Source: Alphaproteobacteria bacterium
GTDB taxonomy: Bacteria > Myxococcota_A > UBA796 > GCA-2862545
Assembly: GCA_020632915.1 (NCBI GenBank)
Contig: JACKEP010000010.1
Location: forward strand, 123,934-187,933
Length of the DNA: 64,000 nt
Reading direction: 5' to 3'
Below the pieces are notes generated by a model. That model was given only the letters and a program-made list of their open reading frames with translations. It did not search any database and had not been told where the DNA came from. A program made the translations under genes and the position numbers. Below are positions 60,215 to 64,000 of the stretch, in pieces (position 1 is the first letter of the stretch; each line of letters starts with the position of its first letter).

Positions 60215-61195
60215 CTACCGATCGGCGTCGGCGTACAGCTCGAGGGGGTGGCCCTGCAGCGGGGCGACCACCCGGTAGATCTCGCCAGGGAGCGGCCGCT
60301 TGTAGGTGCCGTCGACCCGCGGCGGGTACTTCGGGAACAGGATCATCCCGTCCTTCGGCACCACCAGCTCGGGGGTACCGTCCGCGCTCACGACGTCGCC
60401 GGCGCGCACCGTGTCGAAGTTGACGATGCCCGGCCGCAGCGCGAGCGTGTCGTCGACGAAGCGCTCGCGGTGCACGGTCTCGAGGAACGTGAGCTCGGGC
60501 TGGGCCTCCGCCGCCGCACGGAGCGTGGTGGTGCCTGCGTCGACGGCGTCGGCTAGCGCCAGCGCGGCCGTGATCGCCTGGTAGGCGCGATCCTCGCCGC
60601 CGTGGCCGAAGCCCTTCTCCGACAGCTCGATGGTGATGCCGGGCCGGCCGAGCGCGCGCACGTACTCGTCGGCGCACATCGCCCCGGTGGTGAAGGCCGT
60701 GCCCGGGTGGCGCGTGACCCACATCGGCGTGGTGCCGAGCGCGCGGGCCCAGAGCCAGCCCTGCTCCTGGAACGGGAAGATGTAGAACGCGTGCCGCGTG
60801 GGCTCGATGGTCTGGTGCAGGTCCAGGAACACGTCGGCCGTGTCGAGGATCGGGCGCAGCAGCCGCGCCCGGCGGCCCTCGTGGGTGTCGGGCGGGTTGT
60901 CCATGAACACGCGGTTGAGGTCGGACTCGAGGAAGCGCTGGCCCTCCCGTCCGGCCTCGGGGTTGCCGACGAAGAACGTGGCGCGGCCGCCGTAGGTGCG
61001 CGTGCCGTCGGCGAGCTCCTGCAGCACCCGCACCATCGCCGGCAGGCTGCCGACCTCGTCGCCGTGGACCATCGACCCGAACACGAGGTGGAAGCCGTGC
61101 ACGCCGCCGTCGTGGTGGTGGGCGCGGCTGTAGTTCCACGGACCCGGTCGGGCGAGGCGGTCGAAGGCGGCGAGGTGCGCGGCAAGCTCGGTCAT
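60215..61195 (-). CDS. Succinylglutamate desuccinylase/aspartoacylase-family hydrolase
   Basis: The 326-residue zinc carboxypeptidase-like enzyme has HGDE (His44, Glu47) and FLDLHQTIE (His127), the three zinc ligands of the AstE/AspA family, plus NPEAGREGQRFLESDLNRVF typical of the substrate pocket. Members remove acyl groups from amino acids. No arginine-catabolism genes lie nearby, so the substrate is open. It converges with the hydrolase fusion. Confidence 0.9.
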   Translation of the reverse strand: MTELAAHLAAFDRLARPGPWNYSRAHHHDGGVHGFHLVFGSMVHGDEVGSLPAMVRVLQELADGTRTYGGRATFFVGNPEAGREGQRFLESDLNRVFMDNPPDTHEGRRARLLRPILDTADVFLDLHQTIEPTRHAFYIFPFQEQGWLWARALGTTPMWVTRHPGTAFTTGAMCADEYVRALGRPGITIELSEKGFGHGGEDRAYQAITAALALADAVDAGTTTLRAAAEAQPELTFLETVHRERFVDDTLALRPGIVNFDTVRAGDVVSADGTPELVVPKDGMILFPKYPPRVDGTYKRPLPGEIYRVVAPLQGHPLELYADADR

Positions 61196-61251
61196 CGCGG
61201 CTCCAGATCAGGGGGTCACGTACCCCCGACCGGGCGACCGACGCCAGCGGA

Positions 61252-61614
61252 TCACGGCGCTGCGGGCTCCTGCGGAGATGCCGCCGACGCCGCCGCCACG
61301 GCACCGGGCGCCTGGAACAGCCGCTGGATGAGCCACCACAGCCCCAGCGCGAACCCACCGCGTCCGGCCACGGCGACGAGCCGCGCACCGTGGGCGTAGA
61401 GCCGGGCCTGCGCTTCGTCCATGCCGCCGACGGTGCCGGTGGGCACGATGACGAGCTCCACGATGCCGCCGACGAGGGCGGCCAGCGCCGTCAGCAGCAG
61501 CAGCACAGACGCCGCGGTCTTCGTGCGGCGCACCGCGAACGCACCGACCGCCACGAAGCCTGCGTCCACCAGGATGCCACCGGCCACGGCGACGATGCTC
61601 AGCATCAGGTCCAT
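61252..61614 (-). CDS. Small membrane protein, three spans
   Basis: A 120-residue protein with hydrophobic segments around residues 5-25, 32-55 and 76-97, and an Ala/Pro-rich C-terminus. The ATG at 61614 has GGGAGGA upstream. No family is recognised. Confidence 0.7.
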   Translation of the reverse strand: MDLMLSIVAVAGGILVDAGFVAVGAFAVRRTKTAASVLLLLTALAALVGGIVELVIVPTGTVGGMDEAQARLYAHGARLVAVAGRGGFALGLWWLIQRLFQAPGAVAAASAASPQEPAAP

Positions 61615-61729
61615 CGGTCGTCCTCCCCTCACGCTCGCCGCAAGCGTAGCCGGTCCGCCCCGCGAACGGGTCCGACGCGACCCTTGCACGTCGCCGCGTG
61701 GACGCGCCAGCCATCGGTTAGCGAGCCGC

Positions 61730-62101
61730 ATGCACCACCGCTTCCGCCTGCTGCTGCCCGTGCTCCTGTCCGCCTGCACCTGGCAGGTCGACGACTGGCT
61801 GACGGCCCGCAACCGCGCCCTGTGCGACCTGCACGTCGACTGCTTCGGCACCTACGTCGATCAGGCCGCGTGCGAGGCCGCCGTGGCCGCCCACGCCGAG
61901 CCGGTGTGCACCGCCTTCGACCGCGACGCCGCGTGGTCGTGCGTGCAGCGCCTGCGCGGGCAGGCCCGCACGTGCCCCACCGCCGACATCACGGCGTGGG
62001 ACCTGCCCGCGATCTGCGTCGACGTGTGCGCGCCGCAGGTCCTGGACACCGACACCGACGGGGCCGACACGGACCCTGCCGACACCGACACCGACACCTG
62101 A
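61730..62101 (+). CDS. Small Cys-rich lipoprotein with Thr/Asp tail
   Basis: A 123-residue exported protein with a lipoprotein signal (LLPVLLSAC), about seven further cysteines in the mature part, and a terminal run of Asp/Thr residues. The tail resembles that of the protein at 48083-48514. Function unknown. The universal stress protein gene follows 50 bases later. Confidence 0.75.
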   Translation: MHHRFRLLLPVLLSACTWQVDDWLTARNRALCDLHVDCFGTYVDQAACEAAVAAHAEPVCTAFDRDAAWSCVQRLRGQARTCPTADITAWDLPAICVDVCAPQVLDTDTDGADTDPADTDTDT

Positions 62102-62151
62102 CCCGTGGCACGCACCTTGCGACCACGCGCTCGCGCTCCCCGGAGGTTGCC

Positions 62152-62589
62152 ATGAAGCTGCTCGTCGCGATCGATCTGTCCTCCCGCCCCGAGGCCGTCG
62201 TGGCCGAGGCCGCCCGCTGGGCGGAGCGCATGGACGCCGTGGTCGACCTCGTCTACGTCGACGACACGCCCGACGCGGCCGTGTTCGTCGGCGATCCGAA
62301 CGTGCGCGCCATCGTCGTCGAGGAGCGCGACAAGCTGCTCGCGCAGCACACCCGTCGCGTCCACGCCCTGCTCGACCAGCTGCCGATGGGCGTGCGCGGC
62401 AACGCGGCGTGCGTGTCGGGTCTGCCGGCCGACGTCGTGCTCGAGCGCGCCCCGGCCTACGACGTCGTGATGGTGGCCACGCACGGGCGCACGGGCCTGA
62501 CGCACCTCTGGCTCGGCTCCGTCGCCGAGAAGATCGTGCGCTTCTGCCCGAAGCCCGTGCTGGTCACGCGCCTGCCCGCCGACAGCTGA
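62152..62589 (+). CDS. Universal stress protein family
   Basis: A 145-residue UspA-type protein: KLLVAIDLSSRPEAVV at the N-terminus and, near the C-terminus, VMVATHGRTGLTHLWLGSVA, which matches the ATP-binding G-2x-G-9x-G-S/T motif. It is expected to bind ATP and act in stress tolerance. The ATG has GGAGGTTGCC upstream. Confidence 0.93.
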   Translation: MKLLVAIDLSSRPEAVVAEAARWAERMDAVVDLVYVDDTPDAAVFVGDPNVRAIVVEERDKLLAQHTRRVHALLDQLPMGVRGNAACVSGLPADVVLERAPAYDVVMVATHGRTGLTHLWLGSVAEKIVRFCPKPVLVTRLPADS

Positions 62590-62617
62590 GGTCGACGGGC
62601 GCGCGTCCTCGCCGCCC

Positions 62618-63604
62618 CTACGGGACGGTCGACACCAGCGTCTGCATCACCGTCGAGGTCTCGCCGACGAAGAGCGTGCGGTCGAGGAACGCGGCCTGCA
62701 CGAACACGGGCGTGCCGTTGCGCGCGCCGGTGGGCACGGTGGCGGAGACGCTGGCGTCGCCGTTTCCGTCGAACGTCGTGCGGCCCACGATGCTCGCGCG
62801 CACGAGATCGGTGCACATGCCGAACGCGGGCAGGCACCCGCCCGCCCCGATGCCGTGGATGGTCGCGAGCACGACGGCCTCGGTGCCCGGCGGACCGCCG
62901 TGCACGGTGAACGTGGCCACCGCACCCGGCGTGACCGAGGCGACCGGGTCGATCACGGGCTCGCACAGGCCGTCGACGTCGGCGTCGCCGTTGGCGTCGT
63001 CGCCGTAGCAGAGGTCGAGCGCATCGCAGACGCCGTCGGCGTCGCTGTCGGGCGAGCCGGTGCAGACATCGCGCACCAGCCAGTGGCCCGTGTCGCTGGC
63101 GAACGTGTCGGACGTGCTGCCCGTGAAGGACGCAGCGACGGCGTAGGTGACGTTGAAGCTCGCGTCGAGGTCGAGCGTCATGTCGCCGAGCTGTCGACCG
63201 AGCCCCTGCGCGACGTCGTACATGCCCACGGTCGACCGGCGGTAGAAGGACGCACCCGGAGCGTTCACCGTGTAGGTGATCCCGATGTGGCTCATCAGGT
63301 TCTCGATGGCCGCCGCGCGGACGGTGGCCGCGTCGAACGCGTTGTAGCCCCCGTGGGCGAGCAGCGTGTCGACCTCGGCCGGCGTGGCGTAGCGCCAGCC
63401 CTCGAAGCCGCCGCCGGTCAGCAGCTCGCCCTGCATGTCGACGTACGAGTAGTTCGACGACGCCGGCAGATCGAGCCACACGAGCCCGGTGTCGGTGTCG
63501 AGGGTGACGGCGGCGACGCCGTAGATCGGGTCGTCCTGGTCGACGAGCGCGGCGTGGGCGGCGGTGCTGGCGAGGAGCACCGACAGGAGCAGGGTCGTAC
63601 GCAT
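62618..63604 (-). CDS. Secreted protein with DUF1566-like and calcium-binding-type repeat regions
   Basis: The 328-residue exported protein has a signal peptide of about 19 residues (ending AHA). Residues 25-160 contain GLVWLDLPASS and GGFEGWRYATPAEVDTLL, matching the Lcl C-terminal/DUF1566 pattern. Residues 205-235 are an Asp-rich type-3 repeat (DSDADGVCDALDLC). The last 90 residues form a beta domain. The ATG at 63604 has AAAGGTGG upstream. It is likely a surface or extracellular protein. Confidence 0.82.
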   Translation of the reverse strand: MRTTLLLSVLLASTAAHAALVDQDDPIYGVAAVTLDTDTGLVWLDLPASSNYSYVDMQGELLTGGGFEGWRYATPAEVDTLLAHGGYNAFDAATVRAAAIENLMSHIGITYTVNAPGASFYRRSTVGMYDVAQGLGRQLGDMTLDLDASFNVTYAVAASFTGSTSDTFASDTGHWLVRDVCTGSPDSDADGVCDALDLCYGDDANGDADVDGLCEPVIDPVASVTPGAVATFTVHGGPPGTEAVVLATIHGIGAGGCLPAFGMCTDLVRASIVGRTTFDGNGDASVSATVPTGARNGTPVFVQAAFLDRTLFVGETSTVMQTLVSTVP

Positions 63605-63719
63605 GATCCACCTTTCGTGAGCGGCGTGTCGGGCCACGCCTCCGGGGACGACGGGCCTGCGCACCGACCATCCGGTGTCGCACCCCGCCCCCACGGGTAG
63701 TGCGATATCGGCCCGTCGG

Positions 63720-64000
63720 TCACAGGACTGGTGTCGATTTCCCCACAGACGGCAGCGTGACCACGAACCGCGTGCGTCCCGGCACGGGCTCGAGCGTGAG
63801 CGTGCCGCCCTGGCGCTCCACCAGGCCCCGGCTGATCGGAAGCCCCAACCCGGTGCCGCCCCGCGCCCGACCGTCCGAGGCGTCCGCCTGCACGAAGCGC
63901 TCGAAGATGCGCTCCCGCATGGCCTCCGGCACGCCGGGCCCCTGGTCGATCACGGTGAGGTGCACGTGCTCCGCGTCGCACGAGACCTCCAGCACGATCG
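63720..64000 (-). CDS. Histidine kinase ATPase domain, C-terminal part (gene continues right of window)
   Basis: The frame is open to the right edge. The visible 93 residues are the C-terminal part of a GHKL ATPase domain: DQGPGVPEAMRERIFERF (G1/F box), GGTGLGLPISRGLVERQGG (G2 box) and a closing strand. This is a sensor histidine kinase; its sensor and dimerisation parts lie outside the window. Confidence 0.92.
   Translation of the reverse strand, partial: IVLEVSCDAEHVHLTVIDQGPGVPEAMRERIFERFVQADASDGRARGGTGLGLPISRGLVERQGGTLTLEPVPGRTRFVVTLPSVGKSTPVL

Overview
The window is a 64 kb piece of a very GC-rich bacterial chromosome with dense, strongly coupled genes (many 4-base GTGA or ATGA stop/start overlaps) and frequent GTG starts. 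Myxococcota or a related delta-proteobacterial group is suggested by several gene types together: an RCC1-repeat protein, a paired DUF1592/DUF1552 operon, many secreted lipoproteins with Thr/Asp-rich tails, and a TonB receptor showing an outer membrane. This placement is inference; there is no rRNA or other marker gene. I found no tRNA, rRNA, CRISPR array or insertion sequence.

Positions 1-805 hold the end of an RCC1-like protein and a stretch of about 500 bases without a convincing gene. Positions 806-27923 are one type VI secretion (T6SS) locus. All 13 core Tss proteins can be assigned: TssK, L, A, B, C, E, F, G and ClpV in one forward operon (5367-16841), then VgrG with a cotranscribed FHA-membrane-transglycosylase fusion (16961-20865), then Hcp (20958-21449), with TssJ and TssM on the reverse strand (24248-27923). 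A divergent reverse operon (806-5159) encodes DUF6484-like, two DUF2169, a PAAR-like candidate and an arrestin/Spo0M-like protein, probably the spike-loading and cargo side. Three further proteins lie between Hcp and TssM: two with FHA domains and one with a zinc ribbon. A 255-residue protein of unknown function lies beside them. Six promoter-like sites with the same layout (G-A/T-AA-G/A, 17-18 bases, GTA-G/C) precede six T6SS transcription units and suggest coordinated control.

From 28 kb onward the window is a mosaic of small operons: a secreted thioredoxin-fold protein and a CPBP membrane protease; DUF1990 plus an NAD-dependent epimerase; a cupredoxin lipoprotein plus a cyclic-nucleotide-binding patatin phospholipase; an MBOAT/SGNH pair for surface-polymer acylation; a G-rich hexamer repeat between convergent genes; an ArsS-like radical SAM enzyme; a short-chain dehydrogenase; a NahK-like sugar kinase; the DUF1592/DUF1552 pair; and a TonB-dependent receptor directly behind a TPP riboswitch, which marks it as a thiamine or thiamine-precursor transporter.

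The last third has two coupled hotdog thioesterases, a DUF1292 protein, a membrane-anchored E2-like acyltransferase relative lacking the usual catalytic histidine, a bifunctional aspartate kinase/diaminopimelate decarboxylase, several secreted proteins, a site-2-type protease, an alpha/beta hydrolase-DUF952 fusion, an aspartoacylase-family hydrolase, a universal stress protein, and the C-terminus of a histidine kinase running off the right edge. The parts most worth following up are the shared T6SS promoter, the FHA-transglycosylase fusion, the extended VgrG, the unusual TssM, and the riboswitch-controlled receptor.
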